From: Sepioteuthis lessoniana
Lineage: Eukaryota > Mollusca > Cephalopoda > Myopsida > Loliginidae
NCBI GenBank assembly: GCA_963585895.1
Contig: OY757939.1
Span: 35,769,938 to 35,833,937, forward strand
Reading direction: 5' to 3'
DNA: 64,000 bases
Position 1 is the first letter of the stretch. Every line of letters begins with the position of its first letter. The translations under genes and the position numbers were made by a program. The notes under the pieces were generated by a model. It did not search any database, was not told the origin of the DNA, and saw nothing but the letters and a program-made list of their open reading frames with translations. This document shows, in pieces, positions 1 to 10,228 of this stretch.

Positions 1-107
1 TTAATGCTTAACTTCAAATAATTTTACTTTCTCTTATATAATACATAAGTCAATAAGTCCTTGGCCTAACTAATAAAGCAACAACTTTTAGGCAAAATTC
101 AACTTTA

Positions 108-1073
108 TTAATCAACACAGTCTCCTTCTAGGGTTAAACACAGATTTCAATGTTTCTCTTACAATTCGATGCCTTTTATGTAGAACGATTTGTCTTTGAC
201 TTCAAAATACACCTCAGTACCTGATATATCCTCTCCATTGGAGCCATATCTATTTCCCTGAAGCGTTCTTTCGAGGTGTGCAAACAGCCAGTTGTCGCTG
301 GGGGCCAGATACTGGAGAACAGGGTGAGGGCGGAAGCAATTCGAAGTGCAAGTCATGTATTTTTGCCATCGTTGCGATCGACTTGTGACACGGTGCATTG
401 TCTTTGTGAAAGAGTTCTTTTTCTTCTTCTTCATTTGTGGCCGTGTTTCAGTGATTTCTTCTTTTAAATGCACCATTAATGCTACATGATATTCGCTATT
501 GATTGTTCTTCCTTTCTCAAGGTAATCGATGAACAAAATACCTTGCCAATTGATGTTTGCTTCTTTGGTTGCTTTGGATGACTTTCACCTGCTGGAGTGA
601 AGTGGTGTTTCATCCATTGTCGCATATTTACGCAAAAAATCCTTTTTGTTGAGTTGAAACAGTTGCAAACAACGCTCTGAATCGTAGATGCGTTGTTGTT
701 TTTGATCGACTGTGAGCAAATGCAGCTCCCACTTTGAACATAGCTTTCTCATTGGCAAATGTTCATGAAAAATGGTGAATACACTGCCTTCTTATATCGT
801 CAACTCCTCTGCTATCTCACGCAAGTTCAATTTACGATCGGCCAAAACGAGTTTGTGGTATTTATTCATGTTTTCCGGGACAACTGCCGAATCTGGGTGA
901 CCTCAGCGTTCAGCATCATTTGTGTCTGTACGACCGCGATTAAAGTCAATATACCAACCGTTGTTTCTGACGGAGTCCGAATAAAACTTATCAAGCCATT
1001 GCTTTGCTTGAACAGTATTTTTTCCCATCAAAAAGCAATGCTTTATCAACAAACAAAATTCAGATTTTTCCAT
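108..1073 (-). pseudogene. mariner transposase relic (Mos1-like group)
   Basis: Decayed DD34D mariner transposase, a cut-and-paste enzyme. Reading on the minus strand, the N-terminus (MEKSE... at 1073) gives the helix-turn-helix region with VQAKQWLDKFYSDS, then TVDQKQQR and the first catalytic segment ATMDET near 610, then FIDYLEKGRTINSEY at about 530. The C-terminal APSDNWLF, with its last catalytic Asp, and GDCVD lie before a TAA at 108-110. Frameshifts, a deletion after MDET and at least one nonsense codon break the frame. About 322 codons remain against the usual 345. The flanks hold weakly matching inverted ends (CTAATAAA near 70 against TTTATTAG near 1130), so the TIRs are probably eroded. 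The identification as mariner is firm; the subgroup is from memory of conserved motifs. Confidence 0.88.
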
Positions 1074-1129
1074 TGTTTTAAAAACTTGCAACAGTAGCTT
1101 CACTTAAATAATAAATTTGTAAACTAATA

Positions 1130-1528
1130 AAACGATTGGGCTCAAATTTTGACACGTGCCAGTTGAATACATATTTGACACGTATACATTATTTTTTTAC
1201 GAAAATATTTCGTTAACATATATATATATATGCTTAATAAACATGTATACATATATATACCCATATATATCATCCACACACACATATATACTTATATATA
1301 ATTTTGGTATATCCATATTATTTTAATATGTGTATATATTACTTTAATGTAAATGTAAATATAAATGTGTCATTTTTATATATATTTAATATATATATAT
1401 ATATATATATACATATTTTTCATATCTATATGTATAGGTTTGAAGGTATTTGTTGACTATTATTGTATAATATTCCTTTCATATTCGATCTTCATCAAAA
1501 TGAAATAAACTTAGAATTTAAAAATAGA

Positions 1529-1578
<50 letters not shown>

Positions 1579-1590
1579 TCATACAGCGCG
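1130..1590. repeat. TA-rich low-complexity block
   Basis: Strongly AT-rich DNA with several (TA)n tracts, notably about 1389-1410 and 1533-1575. No coding potential is visible. Confidence 0.85.
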
Positions 1591-1984
1591 AGAAAGCACG
1601 TGCGATACCCTAACCTTATCAGCCACCAACCAGGGTGATAACACAGTTTCGGTAGCTCAAGGCGGTACTGCCACTCCTGGCGCTACCGAGCAGCTTTTGC
1701 CAACGGATAGGGTATTTAAAAGAAAAATATATCTATGTATACACAAGATCAACTAAAAGCAGACATTACATTGGACGTTCGTTCATTTTCATTTTGGTGC
1801 AGTTTGTGATTTAAAAATGCGTTTACTTATGCCGTTGATTTCATAGCGACCGTTTCTTGATTTTGCGTAATTACACGATATTTTCACGAAGAAAATTACA
1901 TATTTTTCTCTATGACGCTCTTCCTTTATATGTTATTAATTTCGTCTAAAAATCGTGACGTCGGCTGATTTTTAGGTTAATTTG
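1591..1984. other. unassigned stretch
   Basis: It holds a moderately GC-rich 130-bp block (1580-1710) that resembles nothing I can name, then AT-rich unique-looking DNA. No long frame, TIR or tRNA-like box is evident. Confidence 0.4.
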
Positions 1985-2275
1985 ACGTCATCATTATCAT
2001 CACGTTGTCTCGACCCCACTAATGTTATTGACTCTCTTGTCATCCGTCTCTATATCGGTCATCTCTCTGATCGGTCAAAACTTATGTGTCCTTGTGTCAT
2101 CGTTGCCCAGAGAAGGACGTTACTTGTCAGTTCGTCATTATTTTCCCAGCAGTGACCAGCTAGTCTTGTCTTATTTGGATTGATTGTGAGATGAATGGTA
2201 AGTGTTCGTGCAGTGGCCGATTTTTATGTTGCTGCTTCCAGGATTCGTTGGCAGCATCCTTTTTTTGGCCCCATC
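1985..2275 (-). pseudogene. LINE-B 3'-end fragment
   Basis: The minus strand encodes a decayed C-terminal segment of the LINE-B reverse transcriptase ORF. It reads NESWKQQHKNRPLHEHLP then SQSIQIRQD, matching NKSWQQHPTRHQLYGHLP and TKTIQVRRTRH in the good copy at 54.2-55.6 kb. Stops and shifts follow towards 1985. It is a dead 3' fragment. Confidence 0.75.
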
Positions 2276-2849
2276 TTCTATTTTCTTTTTCATCTCCTGA
2301 ATTCGAAGTCATCATGTGCATATGCAAAGTATGTATCGTCAGTGACTGTTGGCTTGTTTCTTTGTTCGTGAGTAATTTAAGAAGGAATGAACTATTAGAC
2401 ATAGACCAACGCATTCGCAAAAACACCAAAATTAAGCCGAAAAATTGATATGGTCCGGCAAACTTGGATAATAACGTATCTGAAAATGTACAAAATATCC
2501 GACGAAATCATGAAAAACTGGAGGGAGGAATTAACAACGAGAAGATAAAAACTAGCAGTGGAGACTCGTTTTCACCATTGCTATTCGTTTTAGCAATGAC
2601 GTCACACAAGTATTTACTTTGGAAATACACATGGGGTGGTGAGGGTGCTACAAATTTACTAAATCACAATAAAAGATTAATCACGTTGTGTACATGGATG
2701 ACAGAAAGTTATTTATAAGAAATAAAAAAGAACTAAAGAGAAACAATAGGTATAAACAAACACGATATAAAAAATGGAATTTTGCATTGAAAAATGGCCA
2801 TGCCCATAATAAAGTATGGTAAAAGACAAACTGCAGATTGAATAGAACT
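2276..2849. other. unassigned stretch
   Basis: I see no protein similarity, TIR or SINE box here. The short frames present are of chance length. Confidence 0.4.
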
Positions 2850-3078
2850 ACCAAATGAAGTCTTTTGTCGAGAAGAAAAAACTACAAATACTTGTGAATA
2901 TTGGAAGCAAACACCATCAAATAACCGGAAACAAAGGAAAAAATAAGAAAAAATACCTCAGAAGAACGAGAAAGCTTCACGAAACCAAACTCTGCGGCAG
3001 AAATCTCATCAAAAGAATAAAAACCTGGGCAGTCCTCCTTGTAAGATACTCGGGACCATTCCAAAAATGGACAAGAGA
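2850..3078 (+). pseudogene. LINE-A fragment (post-RT region)
   Basis: An open stretch reads LQILVNIGSKHHQITGNKG, then KKYLRRTRKL, then CGRNLIKRIKTWAVLLVRYS. This is the region downstream of the reverse transcriptase motifs in a LINE family I recall from mollusc and cnidarian genomes. It breaks off after GPFQKWTRD and is joined directly to a LINE-B tail at about 3080. The same segment recurs inverted at 5344-5517. Confidence 0.75.
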
Positions 3079-3079
3079 T

Positions 3080-3230
3080 GTCCTAGTGTTGGCTTCTCTC
3101 TGTGTGGACATTGAGTGTAGTCTGGAGGACCTACCGGGAGAGATGGATGATAAGGACGGACGGAGAGAGGGAGGGTGAGAGAGTTAGAGAAATCCGTATG
3201 GTCAGTGGGACTTGATAATGATGATGACTT
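3080..3230 (+). pseudogene. LINE-B 3' tail fragment
   Basis: Reads SLCVDIECSLEDLPGEMDD, then a frame shift, then REIRMVSGT, followed by TGATAATGATGATGA. This matches the C-terminus and (TGA)n tail of LINE-B (CEDTGCCPEDLPRAMNDREE in the copy ending at 55558). It is fused to LINE-A upstream. Confidence 0.75.
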
Positions 3231-3309
3231 GATACCATATCATTGCTTGAAATACTTTAGACCACGTCATTGTGTAGGAATTATTAGAACTATATAAGAA
3301 TACTAGAAA

Positions 3310-3725
3310 CCATACAGACACCCTGTAGAATACGCTGACAGGGATTTTGCAGAGGAGTAAACCCTTCCTCCCTAACAATTATTCTGGTAATGATATTAAA
3401 CTATATCTGATAGTGAGACTCCAGTTGTGGAGTTTGAGTTATGTTGAATACTCTTTCATTGGCATCACTTCCTGGTTGACACATAATGATGGTATCTGTT
3501 TGGGTCCCATCTATGGGTCAAAAAGAACTGTTCAGTCACTTGCTAAGGATTATAATTACTATTATTAGACCAAAAATATTTGATAAGTATAATTAAAAAT
3601 GTTAAATAGCATTGCTTGAAACCGTTTAACTACGGGTAAACAAAGGATTAATACTAGATTGAATTATTAGTGTTGCTAATAATACTTGAAACTATTTAAT
3701 TATGCGCAAATAAATGAGTTCTTAC
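3310..3725 (+). repeat. Repeat-E copy
   Basis: The Repeat-E head (GTAGAATACGC, then a GCAGAG hairpin remnant and CTGATAGTGAGACTCCAG) is followed by the CCCATCTATGGGTC segment. About two decayed internal units follow (TTGAAACCGTTTAACTAC and similar). The tail is missing. Confidence 0.7.
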
Positions 3726-3954
3726 AACTGGTCAGCGTCATGTTTCACGGTTATTTTTTTTTGTCGCTGTTTTTTTTTGGAGGGGGGGAGCTGCAGTTAT
3801 ATGGTAATTTCCAATTTATTTGTCAGTCTTTTTTTCTTTCACTCTGTGGTCCGGCAAAATGGCGAAATCCACTGAGTTCTTTTTCTTTTCGTTAATCAAA
3901 ACTAGGTATAATATTCTAGCCGGGATCAGGTGACCCATTTGTATCTCAAAATCC

Positions 3955-4375
3955 CATTGCCCAATCGGCTGGGGCTGTACAATACACCAACTGCCTCTCT
4001 GCAGAGGGTTACAAACCCACCCTCCAACAAATGTCCGGTATATATAACACTAAACAATCTGATGGCGAGGCTCCAGTAATGCTGGAGCTAGTGGAATGCT
4101 AAGTACACCTTCATTGCCGTTGCTCCCAGGTCAACTCTGGTCCAGAGTGGTAGCACCTGATAGGGTCCTAGCCATGGGCCAAATAGAACTAAACTGTACA
4201 TATGCTAAACTGAATTGTTTGAAATAGAACTGTTTTTTGACATTGAAGCTGTGTACTTGTACTAAACTGAATTATTCGAAATAAAACTGTCAAAATGAAT
4301 AAAAATGGATTTGACATTAAATAACCTACAATGGTTGATATGCCATAAAACCAAACCAAACCAAACCATTTAAAT
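3955..4375 (+). repeat. Repeat-E copy with intact tail
   Basis: Starts at CAATCGGCTGGGGCTGTAC, contains CTCTCTGCAGAG and AACAATCTGATGG, then GGGTCCTAGCCATGGG and two units of the CTAAACTGAATTGTTTGAAA type. It ends in GGTTGATATGCCATAAAACC plus (CCAAA)n. A second tail in opposite orientation starts about 30 bp further on (4405-4470), giving a tail-to-tail pair. Confidence 0.85.
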
Positions 4376-4689
4376 CCAAGAGTATTTTATGCGTCTCATT
4401 CTCAAGGACTGTTTGTTTGTTTTGTTTTAAGGCATATCAACTTCATCGGTCATTTAATGCCGAATCAAGTTCAAGAAAATAACTCTGAAAAGAAATTCAA
4501 AGGAGAGGTCTTAGGAATTAATGATTAACTTTAGATAATTAGTTGGTTATTTGTTTTTTTTTTCATTTAGGAGTTTTTTTTTTAGGGAATCATGATCATA
4601 AAAAAACCCTGTGAAACAAGCTGGGGAAGGGATCAGTGTGTCAGAATATATTTAGTAAAGAAAGGGTTATTAGTTATTATTGAAGTTAT

Positions 4690-5517
4690 TAGGTCTTATT
4701 TGGTCGATTCTGGTTTGTGCGCATACCATTTTGTAGTATGGCCAAGTTTCAGTTTCTTGCACAATTCCCAGTTGGTCACCTTTCTCATCCAGTCGAGTGT
4801 ACTCATATACTCCTTTTATGCTAGTTTACTGCCTTTGCCAATTATGTTAACAACCATTTCATCACTGGCCACACGTAACCTACACTTTCAAATTTGTTGC
4901 GTATAATCATTTTTCGTTTCAATATCATTGGTCATTATGGAATTATATCTTGAGCTGCTGTTAAAAGAGATTCAGTTTCCCTCTTTAGCTTTCTCTTTTG
5001 TAGCTGTGTACACATCTTTACGGGGGCAGTCTCGTTAGTTTGTCGCTTGAAATATCCATAGAGTTGTTTTCCCTCCCATGTCTGTTTCCTCGTTTTGGGT
5101 AATTTTTCTATCTGTACTTATGTTGCCATTGCTGTAAATAATCTTTTCTTGCTCTTTTTAATGAAGTCCTCGAGTCCTTGTATTGATGCATCTACGTAAT
5201 TCTCAATGCTGGCGAGTCCTCATCCTCTTTCTTTTCTTCACTTATACAGTCTGTCTTTATCATCTCTCGGATGTAAAGCTTTGTTCATAGTCATCATTTT
5301 TTTTTGTCTTTTTGTTCATTTGTCTGAGTTCCTCTCTTGTCCATTTTTGGAATGGTCCCGAGTATCTTACAAGGAGGACTGCCCAGGTTTTTATTCCTTT
5401 GATGAGATTTCTGCCGCAGAGTTTGGTTTCGAGAAGCTTTCTCATTCTTCTGAGGTATTTCTTCTTATTTTTTCCTTTATTTCCAGTTATTTGATGGTGT
5501 TTGCTTCCAATATTCAC
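4690..5517 (-). pseudogene. LINE-A 3' portion
   Basis: Minus-strand reading begins NIGSKHHQITGNKGKNKKK at 5517 and continues through LLETKLCGRNLIKGIKTWA, RYSGPFQKWTREEL, GLASIENYVDASIQGLEDF, WEGKQLYGYFKRQTNE and KWYAHKPES. This is the normal order of the LINE-A C-terminal region. Several shifts and stops break it, mostly below 5260. It is truncated at about 4690. Confidence 0.78.
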
Positions 5518-5617
5518 CCTCCATCTCTCCGTCCGTCCTTATCATCCATCTCTCCCGATAGGTCCTCCAGACTACATTCAATGTCCACAAAGAGAGCAGC
5601 CAACACTAGGACTGTTT
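5518..5617 (-). pseudogene. LINE-B tail piece joined upstream of LINE-A
   Basis: On the minus strand, VDIECSLEDL followed by GEMDDKDGRR precedes and abuts the LINE-A segment. This is the same LINE-B tail piece as at 3083-3178, but on the other side of LINE-A. Confidence 0.7.
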
Positions 5618-5840
5618 GCATTTCACATAGTACTAATACCTTTGAGAAAGGTATGGTTCCAATTGCTCTCCCTCTCACTATGGGTAGTAGGGGAGACTGG
5701 GTTCTTCAGCTTTGGTGTAGCAACCAGTCTAGGAGAAGGAAAACTCTGAATTCAAACCTGTTAAACTCTGCCTAAAAATTGACCTTGTGTTGTATCTTGC
5801 CCGTGCGTGGGTGTTGGTAAGTACAAATACTGGGGCGACC
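5618..5840 (+). repeat. SINE-B copy (body, no head)
   Basis: Contains the SINE-B body: ATACCTTTGAGAAAGGTATG, CTATGGGTAGTAGGGGAGAC, CAACCAGTCTAGGAGAAGG, then ACTCTGAATTCAAACCTG and AAAATTGACCTTGTGT. The tRNA-like head is replaced by the LINE junction upstream. Confidence 0.75.
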
Positions 5841-5859
5841 ATATTTAGAGTTTTATTGA

Positions 5860-6040
5860 AGAACGCCGCATATGAGTTCGTCCTTGCTTCTCCAGCAGTG
5901 TCCCGCATGTCTTGTTTGTCTCACTTGGATGGTTTTTCAGATGGGAAGTAAGTGGCCGTACAACTGTTTTCTTGTAGGCTGGATTTGTTCAAAACAGCAT
6001 TTAGCGTTCTTGTGATGTTCTCATCTAGCCTTTTCTCTAT
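5860..6040 (-). pseudogene. LINE-B fragment
   Basis: Minus-strand sequence matches the LINE-B segment from EKRLDENITRTLNAVLNKS through the YGHLP-like region to GHCW (GACACTGCTGGAGAAGCAAG). Frames are broken. It abuts an oppositely facing SINE-B copy. Confidence 0.65.
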
Positions 6041-6044
6041 GGTA

Positions 6045-6300
6045 TTTATTTACCCAACCCCTCCGTAAAGGTAGGATGTGATACAAGGTCAATTTCTAGG
6101 CGGAGTTTAAGTGTTTATTTCAGAGTTTTCCTTCTCCTAGACTGGTTTCTAAACCAAGGCTAAATAACGCAGTCTGCCCTACTTTTTACCCATAGCTGGA
6201 GAGAGAATAATTGGATTCATACCTTTCCAAAGGGTATTAGTGCTATATGAAATGCTATCAGCCTCGTCCCCGGATGAACTCGTGTCACCGTGCCCATTTT
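6045..6300 (-). repeat. SINE-B copy
   Basis: Reverse-complement SINE-B: AGGATGTGATACAAGGTCAA at the left, then CAGAGTTTTCCTTCTCCTAG, CATAGCTGGAGAG and ACCTTTCCAAAGGGTATTAG. The tRNA-like head is lost on the right. Confidence 0.75.
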
Positions 6301-6377
6301 CTTCGACGATAACCATTATGTTATTTTTCTCCATGGTGTCATGTAATTACTTTTGATTATAATCTTTTGTATACATT

Positions 6378-6625
6378 TATAACCGGTTCATTGGTTTAGT
6401 GGGTAGAGTGTTCGCCAATGGTCCGGGAGACCTGGGTTCAATCCCAGGTCGCGTCATACCAAAGACTTTAAAAATGGTACTTTATACCTTCTTGCTTAGC
6501 ACTCAGCAATATAAGGTACGTATCGAGGGTAAAGTGGAACAATCCAGGGAAAGGAGTGGCACCCTCCCCAACACCTCGGTGTAGTAGCTATTGAAAAGGG
6601 AGCCTTCTGGTCGCTCTCGACTACT
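6378..6625 (+). repeat. SINE-A, near full length
   Basis: tRNA-derived head with a box A-like TTAGTGGGTAGAGTG and a box B-like GGGTTCAATCCC, then the body GTCATACCAAAGACTTTAAA. The 3' half contains ACACCTCGGTGTAGTAGC (a small palindrome) and ends CTCTCGACTAC. This is a good reference copy for the family. An internal RNA polymerase III promoter is inferred from the boxes. Confidence 0.85.
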
Positions 6626-6639
6626 TCCACCAACTTACT

Positions 6640-6860
6640 TATGCCTTTAAGTAATTATTCTTAATTTATTTATATGCTTTCAAGTATTCTTATATAAAAC
6701 TAATAATTTCCAAACATCTATTTGACTTACAGAAGAGGCCCTAATAGATTCTACTGCTCAAGGTCAGAGTAGGCCTGGGAGTAATGGTAGTGAAAAAGAG
6801 CCTCACCACTGGTTGCAGTTTAGTGTCAAACCCAGAAAAAAACCGTCTGGATCTAAAGAG
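6640..6860 (-). repeat. Repeat-E fragment
   Basis: Reverse Repeat-E: two internal units (CTTTCAAGTATTCTTATATA) and the segment GTCAGAGTAGGCCTGGGAGT. Tail and head ends are lost. Confidence 0.6.
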
Positions 6861-6869
6861 AGAGACTCC

Positions 6870-7148
6870 AAGAGTAAACTAGAAACAAAGAGGTTGATTT
6901 ATAGGCAAACAGATGACAAATAAAAAAGCGAAAATAAACTGAACCATTACGATTAAAGAAAGTAGCGAATTATTTAATGTAACGTGGTGCCATATTAAAA
7001 GCCTTTGTCTTGTAAAGATGGCGCCAATCTTTCAAATGTCGCCTTCTAGTCATGACCAAAAATCAATGTGGCGGCTTTTTCAAGATGGCGTTTCGCTTTA
7101 GATGATGTGCGGAACAAAGTCCATAGTAATGTTGTTGACAGTAAAATG
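6870..7148. other. unassigned stretch with AAGATGGC motifs
   Basis: Two AAGATGGCG words (7016 and 7083) resemble YY1 sites. No coding frame accompanies them, so a promoter role is only a possibility. Confidence 0.3.
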
Positions 7149-7191
7149 TCTTCTTCTTCTTCTTCTTCTTCTTCTTCTTCTTCTTCTTCTT
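7149..7191. repeat. (TTC)n microsatellite
   Basis: Near-perfect TTC tract of about 14 units. It is one of the few pyrimidine tracts on the plus strand. Confidence 0.95.
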
Positions 7192-7404
7192 GTCTACAGT
7201 AAATTTCCCGGTTCGGATGACGAAGCATTTTAGATGTGGATCCTGCTGTTTGATTTCGACAATGGAACCGAAAGCTAACAATGGAAACGTACATTTCAGT
7301 CAAAAGACAAAGGAAATCATAGAAGATAATATTTTGGGAACTGAATGAAATCGTGGCCTTGTCAGGTCACTTCCGGTTTGGGTGCGCAAGATTTAAGTAT
7401 TTTA

Positions 7405-7630
7405 CTTTCAAGAGATGAGAGAGAGAGAAGGAGTAAGAGAGCGAGACGGAAAAAGAATGAGAGAGAGAGAGAGATAAGATTGATAGATTGAGATAGAGAA
7501 AGAATGAAAGTGTGAGAGAGAGAGAGAAGGAAAGATGGATATAAAGAGATGATAGAGGAAAAACATAGATGGGGGGGAGAGAGAGAGAGAGAGTGAGAGA
7601 GAGTGGGAGAGAGTGGGTGAGTGAGTGAGA
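7405..7630. repeat. GA-rich microsatellite block
   Basis: Purine-rich DNA dominated by GAGAGA runs. Frames across it are low-complexity artefacts. Confidence 0.9.
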
Positions 7631-7639
7631 ATATTGCCA

Positions 7640-8100
7640 ATAAATAAATAAGATAAAATGATGGTATCTTCGTTTCCGAAGAAAATTGATGCTTTTTTCT
7701 TAAATTGTTTGGGGTATCCTTATTTGTGGGCGATAAGATGTATAGATTTATAGAAATGAACAGATAGGTCGATACATTGCTATGAACAGATTAAGCTTGC
7801 TTGATAGATAGATGTAGTGAGAATTAGGTAGATATTAACAAGATATACTGTGGGATATATGAATAAAACAGATATTAGATATATGAATAGATGGGTACAT
7901 GTATACATAGATACATATGAACAGACCAAGATATATGATAGGTACGGGAGAGTATGGGGTAGAAGCGTTAAGACATCAAAGAGTTACACCACGAGTCCTC
8001 ACCGTGTGATGGCTCATGATCTGCCTTGTTTATCAAAACAAAGAAACGGCTTGATATGTACTTAGCTTTATCAACACAGATGAAGACTTGATAATTGTAC
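7640..8100. other. no gene seen
   Basis: AT-rich with scattered GATA/GAATA-like words (TAGATAGATGTAGTG). I see no recognisable element. Confidence 0.4.
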
Positions 8101-8117
8101 ACACACACACTCACACT

Positions 8118-8153
<36 letters not shown>

Positions 8154-8170
8154 CACGTATACATACACAC
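8101..8170. repeat. compound (CA)n(TA)n microsatellite
   Basis: An ACACAC tract, then a TATATA tract of about 22 bp, then more CA. Confidence 0.95.
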
Positions 8171-8389
8171 ACTTGTACCTCTTCCGCAAATTTAGCTGAA
8201 GAAAAGTAAAAAGAAAATGGCGGACAAACAAAATGCAAATAAAAAGAAAACAAAGAAAACACAAAAAGAAAAAAAAAACAATTACATAAAATGAATGCAG
8301 ATGAAAATAAAGCTTAAATGGTTGGAACTGTTGTTGTTGTTGTTATGAAGATCTGGTTGTTTTTCTAAACAAGCTTCAGTCCGAAACGG

Positions 8390-9060
8390 CTGGAACGGAT
8401 GGGAAGCGGGTAGGAGAGGAGGATTGGAAGGCAGAGTTACAGTGAGGAATAGGAAAAGATACAGAAAGGAAGAAGAAGAAGAAGAAGAAGAAGAAGAAGA
8501 AGAAGAAGAAGAAGAAGAAGAAGAAGAATGGAAAGGTAAGAAAGCAGAAGGAAAAAAAAAAGACAGATAGAAAAACAAAAATGACAAGTTCAGAAGAAAG
8601 AAAGAAAGTAAAACAAAAGTGAAAAGGAAAAAAGAAGTGAAAAGGTGGGAAAGATTGATCAAAATAAAAAGATGAAGAAAGAAAGAAAGAAATGAAAAGG
8701 TAGGAAAGAGGAAAGAAAAGTTAAAATGAAAAGAAAGAAAAATAGCATTGAAAGGAAAGATAAGAAAGAAAAAAGAGAAAACAAAATCAAGAGGGGAAGA
8801 AGTAGCAGAATAAATAAATAAATAAATAAATAAATAAAAACAGATAAGAATAGAAAACGTGGGTAAATAGAAGTAATAAAGAAATGCCAAAAGGAAAAGA
8901 TGAAAAGAAAGAAAGACCCAAATAAAAAAGGTGAGGAAAGAAAGAAAGAAGAAGCAGAAGTTGAAGAAAAGACCTCAAAATACAAAAGAAAAGTCCTTGA
9001 AAGAAAAAGGAGATCTGCAGGAGAAAAGAGAAGAAAAGGGAGAAATATTTGTCTGGAATG
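8390..9060. repeat. polypurine tract with (GAA)n
   Basis: About 670 bp of almost pure A/G on the plus strand. It includes an uninterrupted (GAA)n of about 20 units at 8468-8528 and an (AAAT)n at about 8811-8837. The long minus-strand frames rich in Phe, Ser and Leu are by-products of the composition. Confidence 0.92.
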
Positions 9061-9764
9061 AGTGATTGGGTGTGGTTGATGCTCCCGGTGATTGTGGTGT
9101 TCGATGTTGGGAGAACCTAAAACAATAAATAAATGACTAAATTGTTCTACCATTCTTGTTGACATATGTCAAATTGCTAAGTGTCTGTTTTGAGGGGGTC
9201 GATCAGTACAGGCAAGTCACGTGGTCCAAACAGGTAAAGCGGTGCATATCGTTTAATAAATGTTTTCTTCTTCTTCTTGAAAAGTTTTGAATTTTACAAA
9301 GAATTTGATTCGATGCATTGCTGGGCTCCAACGATTTTTCAGAATTATTTCTCCACTTATTCTTAAAGTGTCCACTTTTTCTTTCTTTCTTTCTTTTCTT
9401 TTTGTCTTTTTTCTTGGTTCCCATTCTAACGGCAGTCCATGATTATATTGCTGTTTCTAGGGAGGAGGCAGTGAAAGATTCTAATCAGAGCTTCATTTTT
9501 ATATCCAGTTTATCAAGAATTTGGACGTCGCGGAAATGACGTTTGACGGGTACTCAGACCGCAGAAGTTACCATTCATTCGAAAACTAAGCTAGAAATTG
9601 ATTTTATTCTTTTAAGGGCACTTTCGTGCGTATTGCTCTAGCAAAAAGTCGCAACGATGTGTTTTTTCTTTTAGGATTACACTTCCATATTTTTTAAGAC
9701 GTTCGCATACACGTATGTACGATAAAAAGACATCTGGCTACGTACAGAATCATTCTGTTGTTTT
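9061..9764. other. unassigned stretch
   Basis: Mixed sequence with a short TTTC tract at about 9375-9400. No protein motif, TIR or tRNA-like box was found. Confidence 0.4.
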
Positions 9765-9895
9765 GTAGTAATTTAATAAGCGTTTTGCTCAGATAAGGCA
9801 CAAGGCCATATGAATGGGGCACTCGATAAGACTCGAACTCACTCGTGAAGATTTGCTAGTCTAACTTGCTAACTATTATACCACTGGAGGTGCTC
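9765..9895 (-). repeat. SINE-C copy
   Basis: Minus-strand tRNA-like head (a GTATAATAGTTAGCAAG box A region and an AGTTCGAGTCT box B region), then the body through CCATTCATATGGCCTTGTGC to a terminus related to AAAGCTTTGTAAATTA. It is about 125 bp long. Confidence 0.8.
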
Positions 9896-10072
9896 CATTC
9901 AGTTATTTTGTATTCTTTCAATTTAGTTTGCTCAGTCAATATAATGTTTTTTTTCATAATACGTAACTTTTCTTATATTTAATCTTTTGAAGTAGACATA
10001 ACATTTCTCTTATCGACATCCCTCAAGTGTCCATAAGATTTATCATGGGATTTGATTACTTTTATGATTTCA

Positions 10073-10099
10073 TTATATATATATATATATATATATATA
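10073..10099. repeat. (TA)n microsatellite
   Basis: TA tract immediately at the 3' end of the minus-strand SINE-C copy that follows. Confidence 0.9.
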
Positions 10100-10222
10100 G
10101 TAATTTACAAAGTTCTTTGCTTCGATGTGGCACAAAGCCGAATGAATGGGGCACCCAATGACACTCGAACTCACTCGTGTAGGTTTGCTAGTCTAACCTG
10201 CGAACCGTTACACCACCATATA
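10100..10222 (-). repeat. SINE-C copy
   Basis: Same family as 9765-9895 and in the same orientation. Box B reads AGTTCGAGTGTC and the 3' terminus is GAACTTTGTAAATTAC. Confidence 0.8.
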
Positions 10223-10228
10223 TATATT

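Noticed and set aside
5206-5775. Plus-strand frame of 189 codons
   Set aside because: It is the antisense of LINE-A and LINE-B remnants followed by a SINE-B body.
6378-6460. Possible genuine tRNA gene from clear box A and box B sequences
   Set aside because: No acceptor or anticodon stem pairing of a tRNA. The unit continues into a conserved non-tRNA body and recurs in about ten copies, so it is a SINE head.
8282-9165. Minus-strand frames of 168-202 codons with poly-Ser and poly-Phe
   Set aside because: Produced by (GAA)n and polypurine DNA; three frames are open at once and no signal or domain is present.
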